A DNA stretch of 64,000 nt from Marinobacter vulgaris (GCF_003344045.1 NZ_QFWX01000002.1:219270-283269); one strand, 5' to 3'. Positions 28,742 to 38,812 are shown, numbered from the stretch's first letter. Program-made: numbers and translations. The notes: generated by a model from the letters alone, not told the origin.

Positions 28742-30124
28742 TTACTCAACCCGCACAAGCGCCTGTTTGTCCCAACCCAGGCGTCCGGTTTCCGTAATCT
28801 GGCGGCGAATCCCCGGCACCGGCCGGATCATGAAAAGATCGCCATTGCGGCCAACCAGAGTGCGGGGCACTCCGTTTGCCTTGGCAATGGTCCCCTGGGT
28901 TTTCATATGTTCGGCTTCACCGTGAACAGGTATGGCAACCGAAGGCCTTACCCAGCGATACATTAATGCAAGCTCTTCCTGCGCCGGATGGCCGGAGGCG
29001 TGTATCGGTAACTCCGCATCCTCGGCGGTGATCACCGCGACCCCCAGGGTTTGGAGGCTGCTGATCAGAGCGCCAATGGCCTCTTCGTTTCCGGGGATGG
29101 CCCTTGCGCTGAAGATAACCGTATCCCCGGCCTCCAGCTCGAAGTCCGGGTGGTTGCCACTAGCCAGGCGACGCAGCGCGGTGCGGGGTTCGCCCTGGCT
29201 TCCCGTTGCCACCGCCAGCACTTCACTCCGGGGCAGATAGCCAATATGGGAAGGATTAATCAACTGATCGGCGGCATCCCATAATCCCGCGGATTTTGCC
29301 GCGCCACTCATGTTGATCAGGGAACGGCCAAGCAGGCCCATGTAACGCCCGGTCTCCCTGGCGATCGCGGCCAGGGTGTGCAAACGGGCAATATTACTGC
29401 CAAAGCAAGTGACCACAACACGGCCCTTGGCAGCCGCAACCGTTTTCAGCAACCCGTGATGCAGCGCAGCCTCGGACACCGAATGGCCCGGCACCGTCGC
29501 ATTGGTGGAATCGCATACCATGGCATCCACGCCTTCGTCGGCCAGATCGGTGAACGTCTTTTTTGAATAGCCATGGCCAACCAGCGGTCGGTCATCCAGT
29601 TTCCAGTCACCACTGTGAAAGATATTGCCAATGCCCGTGCGAATCATCAGTGCGTTCGGATCGGGGATGGAGTGGGTGAGCGCCAACCATTCCACCTCGA
29701 ACGGCCCGATCATCCGGCGATTCCCGACGTCAACAACGTGGATCGGCACCCGGTGGAGCAGGTCAAACTCCGCCAGTTTGCGGCGCAGGATTTCGGCGGT
29801 GAAACGGCTGGTATAAACCGGGCATTGCAGTAACGGCCAGAGGTAAGGCACGGCACCAATATGATCTTCGTGGGCGTGGGTTATCACCAGGCCGGCCAGC
29901 TGGTCACGGCGGTCGGCAATGAAAGCAGGGTCTGCCATCTGCACGGGCGGTTCGCCAGGATGATGAACCGAACCATCGGCCGCAATCCGCCCCGGCCTGG
30001 GGAAGGTCACGCCGCAGTCCACCATCAGCCAGCGACCATCGTGACCATAAAGGTTGAGATTCATGCCGATCTCGCCGGTTCCCCCCAGAGGCAGGAACCA
30101 CAAATCATTGTGATCCGGTGTCAT
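28742..30124 (-). CDS. RNase J-like metallo-beta-lactamase/beta-CASP ribonuclease
   Basis: Zinc-dependent RNA-processing nuclease family (460 aa). All core signatures of RNase J are visible: LPLGGTGEIGMN near residue 12, metal motif THAHEDHIG, HSGDWKLD, DSTNA, GSQGEPRTAL, beta-CASP residues including HASGHPAQEEL, and PVHGEAEHM. It ends soon after the catalytic core, about 90 residues shorter than Bacillus RNase J1 (about 555 aa), so the C-terminal dimerisation domain appears absent. RNase J is uncommon in gammaproteobacteria, which rely on RNase E. The gene is monocistronic. Confidence 0.85.
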   Translation of the reverse strand: MTPDHNDLWFLPLGGTGEIGMNLNLYGHDGRWLMVDCGVTFPRPGRIAADGSVHHPGEPPVQMADPAFIADRRDQLAGLVITHAHEDHIGAVPYLWPLLQCPVYTSRFTAEILRRKLAEFDLLHRVPIHVVDVGNRRMIGPFEVEWLALTHSIPDPNALMIRTGIGNIFHSGDWKLDDRPLVGHGYSKKTFTDLADEGVDAMVCDSTNATVPGHSVSEAALHHGLLKTVAAAKGRVVVTCFGSNIARLHTLAAIARETGRYMGLLGRSLINMSGAAKSAGLWDAADQLINPSHIGYLPRSEVLAVATGSQGEPRTALRRLASGNHPDFELEAGDTVIFSARAIPGNEEAIGALISSLQTLGVAVITAEDAELPIHASGHPAQEELALMYRWVRPSVAIPVHGEAEHMKTQGTIAKANGVPRTLVGRNGDLFMIRPVPGIRRQITETGRLGWDKQALVRVE

Positions 30125-30355
30125 TGTAAAGCCTTATCCCGACTGACTAAGTCGGACTTGAAGTGGACTCGATAATAGTACGTTGATCGTTGCAGGAAGT
30201 ACCGGTAACAGGCAGCAGGTCGGATCCACAGGATCTGGCTCTTCATCGGCGATCATCATTCGGTACCAGCGGTTGATTTACCAGAGATCCACCGCAATAA
30301 ACAAAGTAACAGGCAGTGACATCGAATCCATTCAGAACGTAAAAGGATAGATTGC

Positions 30356-31039
30356 ATGAAAGTACTGATGGTTCTTACCTCGCACGATCAGATGGGAGAC
30401 ACCGGCCATAAAACCGGCTTCTGGCTTGAGGAATTCACCGCTCCCTATTATGTGTTCAAGGACGCTGGTGCCGACATCACCATCGCCTCGCCGAAAGGCG
30501 GCCAGCCACCGGTTGATCCCAACAGTGAAACAGACGATGCACTGACCGAATCCACTCGCCGCTTCGAGCAGGACGCCCACGCCAGGGAATCCCTTGCCAG
30601 TACCAAAAAACTGGCGGATGTGGACATGAACGATTACGACGCCCTGTTCTATCCCGGTGGCCACGGGCCCCTGTGGGATCTGGTCAACGATGACAAGTCC
30701 GTTGCCCTGATCAAGACAGCCTATGAACAGGACAAGGTTATCGGGGCCGTCTGCCATGCGCCGGCCGTCTTCAAGAATGTGGAAATCAAGCCGGGACAGA
30801 ACCTTGTCGGCGGCCGCGAAGTGACCGGTTTCAGCAACAGCGAAGAGGAAGCCGCAGGCCTGACCAATGTTGTGCCCTTCCTGCTGGAAGACATGCTGAA
30901 GCAAAACACCGCCACCTACTCCAAGGGTGACGACTGGGCTCCCCACATCGTGGTGGACGGCAAACTGATTACGGGTCAGAACCCCGCCTCCTCCGAAGGC
31001 GCGGCCAAGGCAGTGGTGCAGACGCTTCAGGAAGGCTGA
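30356..31039 (+). CDS. DJ-1/PfpI superfamily protein, Hsp31/HchA-like
   Basis: A 227-aa type 1 glutamine-amidotransferase-fold protein. The nucleophile elbow is AVCHAPAVF (Cys133, His134), preceded by YPGGHGPLWDL, and an N-terminal acidic pair in GFWLEEF (Glu25/Glu26) supplies the third residue. These are features of the Hsp31 class, several members of which act as glutathione-independent glyoxalases or chaperones. AAAGGAT precedes the ATG. It sits just upstream of the electrophile-detoxification block, consistent with a role against reactive aldehydes, though that is inference. The 231-base region upstream shows no clear promoter. Confidence 0.88.
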   Translation: MKVLMVLTSHDQMGDTGHKTGFWLEEFTAPYYVFKDAGADITIASPKGGQPPVDPNSETDDALTESTRRFEQDAHARESLASTKKLADVDMNDYDALFYPGGHGPLWDLVNDDKSVALIKTAYEQDKVIGAVCHAPAVFKNVEIKPGQNLVGGREVTGFSNSEEEAAGLTNVVPFLLEDMLKQNTATYSKGDDWAPHIVVDGKLITGQNPASSEGAAKAVVQTLQEG

Positions 31040-31060
31040 ATGCCTTCCTGACTGCTGCCG

Positions 31061-31507
31061 TTATTCCCCGGCGTGGCTAAGCAGCACGCCGGGTGCTCCT
31101 GCTTCCAGTATTTCCCGTAAAGAAGCCGGTATTGCGGTCTTCGCCATTTCCGATGGCCGGATCAGCACGTAAGTGATATCCGCCTCCGCCACCAGCTGAC
31201 CATCTCCATAGCGGTAGAATTCCAGGTGAACGGTGAACGAGGTATTGCCAATGCGTCCCGCCTTTACCCTCGCCTCCAGCACATCATCAAAGCGCGCCGG
31301 CGCCCGGTAATTCATGGCCAGACTCACTACCTGGATGTCCAGGTCCTGGTCGAGCAGGTTCTGGTAGTCCCCGAACAGGGTACGGATGTATTCGTTGACG
31401 GAAATATCCACGTAGTCCGCATAGCGGGCATTGAAGACAACACTCTGGGCGTCGCATTCGCCGTAGCGGACGCGGAAACGGAAGCGAAAGGAACGGTCGG
31501 CGGACAT
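31061..31507 (-). CDS. 4HBT/YbgC-type acyl-CoA thioesterase
   Basis: Hotdog-fold thioesterase (148 aa). The motif RYGECDAQSVVFNARYADYVD matches the 4-hydroxybenzoyl-CoA thioesterase pattern (read in two parts: RYGECDAQ and NARYADYVD). The ATG at 31507 has GGGAG 9 bases upstream; an ATG two codons earlier (31513) is also possible. It lies 46 bases downstream of the formaldehyde dehydrogenase gene on the same strand, so both are probably in one operon. The usual partner at this place, an S-formylglutathione hydrolase of the esterase D family, is absent. The substrate is unknown. Confidence 0.84.
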   Translation of the reverse strand: MSADRSFRFRFRVRYGECDAQSVVFNARYADYVDISVNEYIRTLFGDYQNLLDQDLDIQVVSLAMNYRAPARFDDVLEARVKAGRIGNTSFTVHLEFYRYGDGQLVAEADITYVLIRPSEMAKTAIPASLREILEAGAPGVLLSHAGE

Positions 31508-31553
31508 GATCATTTTCTCCCGGGCCCCTGCCGGCAGGGGCCCGTTCAGACAG

Positions 31554-32751
<1,198 letters not shown>

Positions 32752-32755
32752 AACC

Positions 32756-33343
32756 ATGACATCGAACGACACACGCAATCACATCATCAACACCGGGGCG
32801 GATCTGATCGGCCAGAAAGGCTTTGGTGCCACCGGTATCAACGCCGTGCTGACAACTGCCGGCGTTCCCAAAGGGTCGTTCTACCATTACTTTAGCAGTA
32901 AGAACGACTTCGGGTTGGCTGTCATCGACGCCTTCACCCAGGAGTACGATGCCAGGCTTGATCAGATTCTCAACGACACCAGCCGCCCCTGCGTGGATCG
33001 TCTTCACGCCTATTTCAATAGCGGACTGGAAACCATGGCCAGCTGCGAGTTTACCCGCGGTTGCCTAATCGGCAACCTCGGCCAGGAACTGGCTGGCCAG
33101 AATGAAACCTTTCGCCAACGCCTGGATACGGTATTCAAGGGCTGGGAAAAGCGTTTTGAACGCTGTATCGAGGAAGCGCGACAGGCGGGGGATGTGGATG
33201 AGTCCGTCAACCCTGCTGATGTTGCAAGTTTCCTTCTGTCCGGGTGGGAAGGCGCTATCCTGAGGGCCAAAGTGCTGAAATCCACCGAGCCCATGGAGCG
33301 GTTCGTGCGAGTTTTCTTCCACCAGTGTCTTGGTACCCAATAA
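32756..33343 (+). CDS. nemR: TetR-family regulator, NemR-like
   Basis: A 195-aa repressor. The N-terminal helix-turn-helix (GFGATGINAVLTTAGVPKGSFYHYFSSK, in parts) is TetR type. The C-terminal domain resembles E. coli NemR, whose redox cysteine Cys106 lies in a GCL motif; here Cys103 is in RGCLIGNL, with Cys97 six residues before it. NemR loses DNA binding when these cysteines react with N-ethylmaleimide, methylglyoxal, quinones or hypochlorite. Neighbours fit: nemA follows, and frmA diverges. TAGAC/GTCTA-type operators flank the gene on both sides, implying autoregulation. The name is by analogy. Confidence 0.82.
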   Translation: MTSNDTRNHIINTGADLIGQKGFGATGINAVLTTAGVPKGSFYHYFSSKNDFGLAVIDAFTQEYDARLDQILNDTSRPCVDRLHAYFNSGLETMASCEFTRGCLIGNLGQELAGQNETFRQRLDTVFKGWEKRFERCIEEARQAGDVDESVNPADVASFLLSGWEGAILRAKVLKSTEPMERFVRVFFHQCLGTQ

Positions 33344-33376
33344 GTATCGCCGACTATTTTTTTCGTTACCGTCTAG

Positions 33377-33388
33377 TAGACTGGTCTA
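33377..33388 (+). promoter_or_regulatory. Second NemR-like operator, upstream of nemA
   Basis: TAGACTGGTCTA, a near-perfect palindrome, lies 35 bases before the nemA start. It shares GAC(C/T)GGTCTAAT with the operator upstream of nemR. It probably puts nemA and the following SDR gene under the same repressor. Confidence 0.65.
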
Positions 33389-33422
33389 ATTAAATCAATT
33401 TAATTCTCAAGGAGAGCAATTA

Positions 33423-34544
33423 ATGAACAACGTAAACGATGCACTGTTTCAACCCCACGAACTCGGCTCACTGACACTGCCCAATCGCGTGCTTATGTCA
33501 CCGTTGACCCGTGCCCGTGCCGGCCAGCCCGGCGATGTACCCACTGACATGAATGCGCAGTATTACCAGCAGCGTGCCAGTGCCGGCCTGATTATCAGCG
33601 AAGCCACCCAGGTGTCACCGCAGGGCAAGGGCTATGCATTCACACCCGGGATCCATTCACCGGAGCAGGTTGAAGGCTGGCGCAAAGTCACGGGTGCCGT
33701 GCACATGGCCGGTGGGCGAATCCATGCCCAGCTGTGGCATGTGGGTCGTATTTCCCACACCGCCCTGCAACCGGACGGCAAGAAGCCGGTGGCACCGTCC
33801 GCCATCAGGCCTGAAGGTGCCAAGACGTTCATCAGCGCCGATTCAGGCATGGTGGATATACCCGAACCACGAGCGCTGGAAACGGAGGAGATGACGGATA
33901 TTGTCGAGCAGTTCCGTCAGGGTGCGCTCAATGCCAGAGAGGCAGGGTTCGATGGCGTTGAAGTCCACGCCGCCAATGGCTATCTACTGGACCAGTTTCT
34001 CAAGAGTGGCAGCAACCAGCGTAACGATGAGTTTGGCGGTTCGCTGGAAAACCGGATGCGTCTTCCTTTGATGGTGATAGAGGCGGTAGTCGATGTCTGG
34101 GGCAAGGACAAAGTTGGCGTCCGAGTCAGCCCGACAGGCAGCTTCAACGCCATGTATGACGAAGATCCCGTGGCAACCTTTGGCGAATTCGCCAAACACC
34201 TGAACGATCTGGGCATTGCCTATATCGAGGTGGTTGAGGATTCTTTCCAGGGCAACCACGCCAATGGCCGTCCCGAAGAAGTCATCGATGCCATCCAGGC
34301 CGGATTCAAGGGCACCTATATCGGCAATGGCGCCTATACCGCGGAAGAAGCCCGCAAGCGCATCAGTCGTGGACGTTGCGACCTGGTGACCTTTGGCCGT
34401 CCGTTTATCGCCAACCCGGACCTGCCGGAGCGCTTCCGCCAGCATGCCGAACTGAACGAATGGGATGACAGCACCTTCTATGGCGGCGATGAGCGTGGCT
34501 ATACCGATTACCCGACGCTGAAAGAGCTCGAAACCAGCGCCTGA
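33423..34544 (+). CDS. nemA: Old yellow enzyme family NADH:flavin oxidoreductase, NemA-like
   Basis: FMN-dependent ene-reductase (373 aa) that reduces activated double bonds, N-ethylmaleimide, nitro esters and quinones. Family markers: [15 protein letters not shown], the [12 protein letters not shown] segment, [19 protein letters not shown] with the substrate-binding H-x-x-[12 protein letters not shown], and a C-terminal FMN phosphate loop with [22 protein letters not shown] precedes the ATG. It is third in a nemR-nemA-SDR row and has its own operator copy upstream. Confidence 0.93.
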   Translation: MNNVNDALFQPHELGSLTLPNRVLMSPLTRARAGQPGDVPTDMNAQYYQQRASAGLIISEATQVSPQGKGYAFTPGIHSPEQVEGWRKVTGAVHMAGGRIHAQLWHVGRISHTALQPDGKKPVAPSAIRPEGAKTFISADSGMVDIPEPRALETEEMTDIVEQFRQGALNAREAGFDGVEVHAANGYLLDQFLKSGSNQRNDEFGGSLENRMRLPLMVIEAVVDVWGKDKVGVRVSPTGSFNAMYDEDPVATFGEFAKHLNDLGIAYIEVVEDSFQGNHANGRPEEVIDAIQAGFKGTYIGNGAYTAEEARKRISRGRCDLVTFGRPFIANPDLPERFRQHAELNEWDDSTFYGGDERGYTDYPTLKELETSA

Positions 34545-34576
34545 TTCAACCAATGCACTCAACCAGGAGTAATTCC

Positions 34577-35326
34577 ATGAGCAACACCAACGATCCGATT
34601 AACCAGAAAGTTGTGATCATCACCGGCGCCAGCAGTGGCCTCGGTGAAGCCACCGCACGCCGCCTGGCAGGCAGGGGCGCAAAGCTGGTACTCGGCGCCC
34701 GCCGTGAGGACCGCCTGAAAGCCCTCACCGAGGAGCTGAAAGCCCAAGGAGCCGAGGTGACGTGGCAAACAACTGATGTCACCGAGCGCAAACAGGTGGA
34801 AGCTCTGGCCGCTGTCGCAAAAGACACCTTCGGCAGGATTGATGTGCTGATCAACAATGCCGGCCTTATGCCACTGGCACCGCTGGACGCACTGAAAGTC
34901 GATGAGTGGGAACAGATGGTGGACGTCAACATCAAGGGCGTCATGTACGGCATCGCCGCTGTGCTACCCACCATGCGCGAGCAGCACAGCGGGCACGTGA
35001 TCAACCTGTCATCCGTTGCCGGCCACAAGGTGTTTCCGGGGGCCGCCGTCTACTGCGCAACCAAATACGCGGTGAAAGCACTCTCCGAAGGCCTGCGCAT
35101 GGAAGCCGGTGATGAAATCCGCAGCACCAACATTTCGCCTGGCGCGATCGCTACCGAACTGACCAGTACCATCACCGATCCCGACGCCAAGAAGGCGGCG
35201 GACGATCTCTACGAGGTGGCAATTGACTCGGACGCCGTGGCCAGGGCTATCGTTTACGCCATCGAACAGCCTGCGGACGTTGATATCAACGAAATCATCC
35301 TGCGGCCGACTGCCCAGGAGCTGTAG
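34577..35326 (+). CDS. Classical short-chain dehydrogenase/reductase (SDR)
   Basis: NAD(P)-dependent oxidoreductase (249 aa). The cofactor motif TGASSGLG near the N-terminus, NNAG, catalytic Ser in INLSSVAG, and YCATK with catalytic Tyr and Lys are all intact, and an Arg-rich cofactor loop (GARREDR) suggests NADP preference. The ATG at 34577 follows AGGAG by 7 bases; an upstream ATG at 34553 lacks a site. It is 32 bases after nemA and probably co-transcribed, so a role in reducing reactive carbonyls is likely but unproven. Confidence 0.9.
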   Translation: MSNTNDPINQKVVIITGASSGLGEATARRLAGRGAKLVLGARREDRLKALTEELKAQGAEVTWQTTDVTERKQVEALAAVAKDTFGRIDVLINNAGLMPLAPLDALKVDEWEQMVDVNIKGVMYGIAAVLPTMREQHSGHVINLSSVAGHKVFPGAAVYCATKYAVKALSEGLRMEAGDEIRSTNISPGAIATELTSTITDPDAKKAADDLYEVAIDSDAVARAIVYAIEQPADVDINEIILRPTAQEL

Positions 35327-35368
35327 TACTGAGCCGGTTGCGGCTTACCGGGTGAAAGTGTCAGTTTC

Positions 35369-35423
35369 TGACGGCCATGCAAAACTATATCCGCTATAAA
35401 ACGTAAGTTTTACATGGTCGTCA
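35369..35423. promoter_or_regulatory. 18-nt inverted repeat around the cryptochrome promoter
   Basis: Left arm TGACGGCCATGCAAAACT (35369-35386) and right arm AGTTTTACATGGTCGTCA (35406-35423) are reverse complements at 16 of 18 positions. The 19-nt spacer holds TATAAA (35395-35400), a probable -10 element. The dyad ends 18 bases before the TTG start of the cryptochrome gene. It could be a pair of operator sites for a light- or stress-responsive regulator, or a leader hairpin. Confidence 0.6.
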
Positions 35424-35441
35424 AAACAACGGAGTTTCAGG

Positions 35442-36764
35442 TTGCATACACTTTACTGGTTTACCCGTGATCTACGGCTGCACGACAACCCCGCCCTGTT
35501 AGCCGCCTCAAAGTCAGACATGTTGCTGTGCGTGTACGTGGTGGATCCACGCTGGTTTTCGCCGGGTCCATTCCAGTGCAAAACCATGGGAGACCATCGC
35601 TGGCGCTTTCTCTGGCAAAGCCTGATGGCCCTTGAGCGCAGCCTGAGGCCACTGGGGCAGCGGTTGCATATTGCCTTTGGCGAGCCGGAAACGGTGATTC
35701 CGGAACTGGTGCATAGTCACCGGATCGGTCGTATCATTCGATCGCGCCAGCCGGGCACCCGGGAAGGCGAGCAGTGGAATGCCATAAAAGAGAAGTTGCC
35801 AAAGACGGTTTTCCAGCAGTTCGAGACCCTGAGCCTGTTCACCGAAGGCTCGCTTCCGATGCCGCTGGAGGAACTGCCGGATACCTTCTCCCGCTTCCGT
35901 AAAGTGGTTGAATCATACGGTGAGCGAAACGCCGAGCGCCTGCGTATTCGCACGCTCACAGCGCTACCGCCGGCCCCCGGCTACCCGGAAGACAATCGCG
36001 GGGAATGCCCGGCGATTCCGGAGCCGCGGCAGCCGGTCTGGTTCAGGGGCGGCGAGTCCGCCGGACTGGCTCGTCTCAACGATTACCTGTTTGTGAATCA
36101 CCGCATCGATTCCTATAAGGAAACCCGCAACGCCCTGGATGAGCCCGAGGCGTCTTCCCGTCTTTCCCCCTGGCTGGCAAACGGCTCCCTGTCTGCCCGC
36201 GAAGTGGCCGAGTCCATCAGCGAGTACGAGGGGAAGCATGTTAAAAACGAATCCACCTACTGGCTGTGGTTCGAACTGCTGTGGCGGGAGTATTTCTACT
36301 GGTATGCCCTGAAGCATGGCCCCGATCTGTTTCGCCGCGACGGAGTTCAGCAGAAAAAGCGCTCAGCCTCCTTCTACCCTCACCGGTTCAAGGCGTGGTG
36401 CGCCGGCAGCACGGAGTACCCGCTGGTGAACGCAGCCATGAACCAGTTGCGGGAAACCGGGTACATCAGCAACCGCAGCCGGCAGATTGTCGCCAGCTGC
36501 CTGGTGAACGAACTGGAGCTGGACTGGCGTTACGGCGCTGCCTGGTTCGAAGAGCAACTGGTGGACTACGATGTCGCCAGTAACTATGGCAACTGGCAGT
36601 ACCAGGCCGGTGTTGGCGCCGACCCCAAAGGCCCGCGGCATTTCAATCTGGAAAAGCAGGCCCGACAATTCGACCCGGATGGCGAGTTCATACAACGCTG
36701 GCGGGGTAATGCGGCCCAGCCGGTTGGTCTGCACCTGGTTGATGCCGCCGACTGGCCAGTGTGA
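35442..36764 (+). CDS. DASH-type cryptochrome/photolyase
   Basis: Flavoprotein (440 aa) of the cry-DASH branch, which repairs pyrimidine dimers in single-stranded or looped DNA and may signal blue light. The N-terminal antenna domain starts LYWFTRDLRLHDNPAL. The FAD domain includes STYWLWFELLWREYFYWYA, GYISNRSRQIVASCLVN and VDYDVASNYGNWQYQAGVGADP, followed by RHFNLEKQ and the FDPDGEFI segment diagnostic of DASH. The start is a TTG with GGAG 7 bases upstream; no alternative ATG is near. An 18-nt inverted repeat precedes it. Two small genes that often accompany such photolyases follow. Confidence 0.93.
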   Translation: MHTLYWFTRDLRLHDNPALLAASKSDMLLCVYVVDPRWFSPGPFQCKTMGDHRWRFLWQSLMALERSLRPLGQRLHIAFGEPETVIPELVHSHRIGRIIRSRQPGTREGEQWNAIKEKLPKTVFQQFETLSLFTEGSLPMPLEELPDTFSRFRKVVESYGERNAERLRIRTLTALPPAPGYPEDNRGECPAIPEPRQPVWFRGGESAGLARLNDYLFVNHRIDSYKETRNALDEPEASSRLSPWLANGSLSAREVAESISEYEGKHVKNESTYWLWFELLWREYFYWYALKHGPDLFRRDGVQQKKRSASFYPHRFKAWCAGSTEYPLVNAAMNQLRETGYISNRSRQIVASCLVNELELDWRYGAAWFEEQLVDYDVASNYGNWQYQAGVGADPKGPRHFNLEKQARQFDPDGEFIQRWRGNAAQPVGLHLVDAADWPV

Positions 36765-36800
36765 TACTGGCTATTCAATCCCGTGAGGATACCCTTGACC

Positions 36801-37280
36801 ATGCCCACACCCCAGCAAGCCCTTGCCCGCATTATCGATACCTGCCAGCCCGGCACTCTGGTGGTCTGCGGCCAGGTGGCCGGCGAGGTGGGTGATCACT
36901 GGTGCCAGCACCACGGCGATTCTGCCATGACAACACTGGACAGCGATTCCCCCAACGACGCCTTTCCGCTGCCTCAGACCCAGGATCTTGCGCTGATCAC
37001 CGACACCCTGGAGCACCTGAGCCATGAGCAAGGGGAAATCCTGCTGGGCCAGCTTCGCAATTACGGTACCCATCAGATTGCCGTGGTCGTGCCCGCCAGT
37101 CCGCAGTGGGCATTTACCGACTTCATCGGGCTGGGTTTCCGTCGCCAGGCGGAGCTGGGAGACGAAAACAGCCCGCTAACCCTCTACACCTATAACATCG
37201 ACAGCTACAACCACAAACGCGCCTGGAACAACCCCGACAACTGGGCCAACCCGGAAATGTGGGGTAAGGCGTGGTGGTGA
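36801..37280 (+). CDS. Uncharacterised methyltransferase-like protein (possibly DUF6231)
   Basis: A 159-aa cytoplasmic protein. Its layout recalls the second half of a Rossmann methyltransferase: GTLVVCGQVAGE, then DLALITDTLEHLSHEQGEILLGQL (in parts) and an IAVVVP strand. The glycine-rich SAM loop is weak, so activity is doubtful. The C-terminus is Trp/Asn-rich (NNPDNWANPEMWGKAWW). The start could be ATG 36801 or TTG 36795, both behind GAGGA. It lies 36 bases after the cryptochrome gene and overlaps the next gene by 10 bases. Confidence 0.68.
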   Translation: MPTPQQALARIIDTCQPGTLVVCGQVAGEVGDHWCQHHGDSAMTTLDSDSPNDAFPLPQTQDLALITDTLEHLSHEQGEILLGQLRNYGTHQIAVVVPASPQWAFTDFIGLGFRRQAELGDENSPLTLYTYNIDSYNHKRAWNNPDNWANPEMWGKAWW

Positions 37281-37528
37281 ACTTCACGGAACCGGATCGC
37301 TCCCGCATCATCGAAATGGCCTGGGAAGACCGCACGCCATTCGAAGCCATCGAGGCCCTCTACGGTTTGCCGGAGAAAGACGTGATTCAGCTGATGCGCC
37401 GGGAACTGAAACCGCGCAGTTTCAGGCTCTGGCGCAAACGGGTCAGCGGTCGCCGGACCAAACACCGGGCACTTCGCCCCGCCGGGGTTTCCCGGGGTTA
37501 CTGCCCCACCCAGTATAAACATCAGTAA
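37271..37528 (+). CDS. TIGR03643/DUF2805-family small protein
   Basis: Basic 85-aa protein with the family core RIIEMAWEDRTPFEAI, then YGLPEKDVIQLMRRELKPRSFRLWRKRVSGR (in parts), which looks like a helix-turn-helix-like small fold. Function is unknown. In marine gammaproteobacteria it is commonly found near cry-DASH/photolyase genes, as here. It begins with GTG (37271 or 37277) after GGGGTAAGG, overlapping the previous gene. Its stop lies one base from the convergent fructosamine-kinase-like gene. Confidence 0.82.
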   Translation: MVVNFTEPDRSRIIEMAWEDRTPFEAIEALYGLPEKDVIQLMRRELKPRSFRLWRKRVSGRRTKHRALRPAGVSRGYCPTQYKHQ

Positions 37529-37529
37529 A

Positions 37530-38285
37530 TCACAGCCCCTCGATCACGCTGAGGTTGCGCCTACAGGCATCGAGATAGCCTGCGCCAAACAGGTTGTAAT
37601 GGTTGAGGGTATGATAGAGGTTATAGATAGCCCGCTTGGTGACGTAGGCGTCGGTCCGCGGATAAACCCGATCATAGGCTGCGTAGAACTCCCCTGAAAA
37701 GCCCCCGAACAGCTCGGTCATGGCGATATCTGCCTCTCGGTCACCAAAGTAGACGGCAGGGTCAATCAGCCAGGGGCCGGCGTTATCGAACAGCACATTG
37801 CCCGACCAGAGATCACCATGAAGCAGGCTGGGGTGGTCGCAGTGCTCGTTCAGGAAACCTGTCAGAGCCGTGCCCTTGCCTCCTAGCACAGCGTCAAACT
37901 CCGCCCGGACCTGTCGGTTCCGTATCATGCCAACCTGCACACTTAGGCGGTCTTCGAGGAAAAAGGCGCCCCAGTTGTCCGACAGTCGATTCTTCTGGGG
38001 TGACAGCCCGATCATGTTATTGCCATCAAAGCCGTAGTGGGGCTGACGAACAGCATGCATGCGGGCGAGCCCTTCACCCAGCATTGCCATGGCCGCCTTG
38101 CTTGCGGGTCCGGCCTCGATGCGAGGCATAACGAGTTCCTGCTCGGAAACGGCATTCACAGGTGGAACACGCAGCTCCGTGACACCGGCGGTTTTGAGAG
38201 TATCTGCCAACACCTCAAGGCCCCTGGCTTCGCACAACAGGGCTTCTGGAAAAGACGTGGAATTGTGTTTGATGAAATCAGCCAT
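37530..38285 (-). CDS. Fructosamine kinase/ketosamine-3-kinase family protein, short N-terminus
   Basis: Putative kinase of the FN3K/YniA family (251 aa), which phosphorylates sugar-amine adducts on glycated proteins. Present are the catalytic loop HGDLWSGNV (156-163), the metal motif IDPAVYFGDREADIAM, and GEGLARMH. The N-terminus begins at DFIKHNSTSFPEA, the strand carrying the ATP-binding lysine. The glycine-rich loop seen about 25 residues earlier in longer homologues is absent, making it some 35 residues shorter than YniA. The in-frame upstream extension to 38399 contains no such loop. It may be a true short subfamily. Confidence 0.85.
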   Translation of the reverse strand: MADFIKHNSTSFPEALLCEARGLEVLADTLKTAGVTELRVPPVNAVSEQELVMPRIEAGPASKAAMAMLGEGLARMHAVRQPHYGFDGNNMIGLSPQKNRLSDNWGAFFLEDRLSVQVGMIRNRQVRAEFDAVLGGKGTALTGFLNEHCDHPSLLHGDLWSGNVLFDNAGPWLIDPAVYFGDREADIAMTELFGGFSGEFYAAYDRVYPRTDAYVTKRAIYNLYHTLNHYNLFGAGYLDACRRNLSVIEGL

Positions 38286-38392
38286 GCTCTCAGTATAACC
38301 ACGATCCGGAAACCCCACGCAAACCCCTTGGCTTTGGCGGAGGCTTGATGGATCATGGCAGGAGTAAGGAACTTCACTACAGGTAATAGCCA

Positions 38393-38812
38393 ATGGCAAC
38401 GTTCAGCGATCGCAAGGCAAACGAACAGTTGAATACCGAGGCCGACAGGGTCCAGCGCGATGATGTGGCCGACCTGCTCGACCGTCAGCAGGTCATCGAG
38501 GACAGGGTCAGGAAAAGCGGCAAACTGAAGCGTTTCAGCACCGACATCCGCCTGATGTTTTCCATGCTGCAGGATTATTGGCAGGGCAACTACCGGGAAG
38601 TGCCCTGGAGGAGTATCGCGGCCATTGCCGGCGCCCTGATCTATGTGCTCAACCCGCTGGACCTGATTCCGGACATTCTGCTGGGTGTTGGCTTTCTCGA
38701 CGATGCCGGCGTGGTCGCCGCCTGCCTGGCCTTTGTGGAATCTGACCTGCTCCGCTACGCCGCCTGGAAAGATTATCGAACAGAGTCACAAACGCTTACC
38801 AATGGTGATTGA
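38393..38812 (+). CDS. YkvA-like DUF1232 protein
   Basis: A 139-aa protein with a charged, helical N-terminal half and a C-terminal DUF1232 segment: IAAIAGALIYVLNPLDLIPD, then ILLGVGFLDDAGVVAACL. DUF1232 proteins are small and probably membrane-associated through this hydrophobic hairpin; the NPLDLIPD motif is typical. Function is unknown. It diverges from the kinase gene and lies 65 bases before the stator operon on the same strand. Confidence 0.85.
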   Translation: MATFSDRKANEQLNTEADRVQRDDVADLLDRQQVIEDRVRKSGKLKRFSTDIRLMFSMLQDYWQGNYREVPWRSIAAIAGALIYVLNPLDLIPDILLGVGFLDDAGVVAACLAFVESDLLRYAAWKDYRTESQTLTNGD

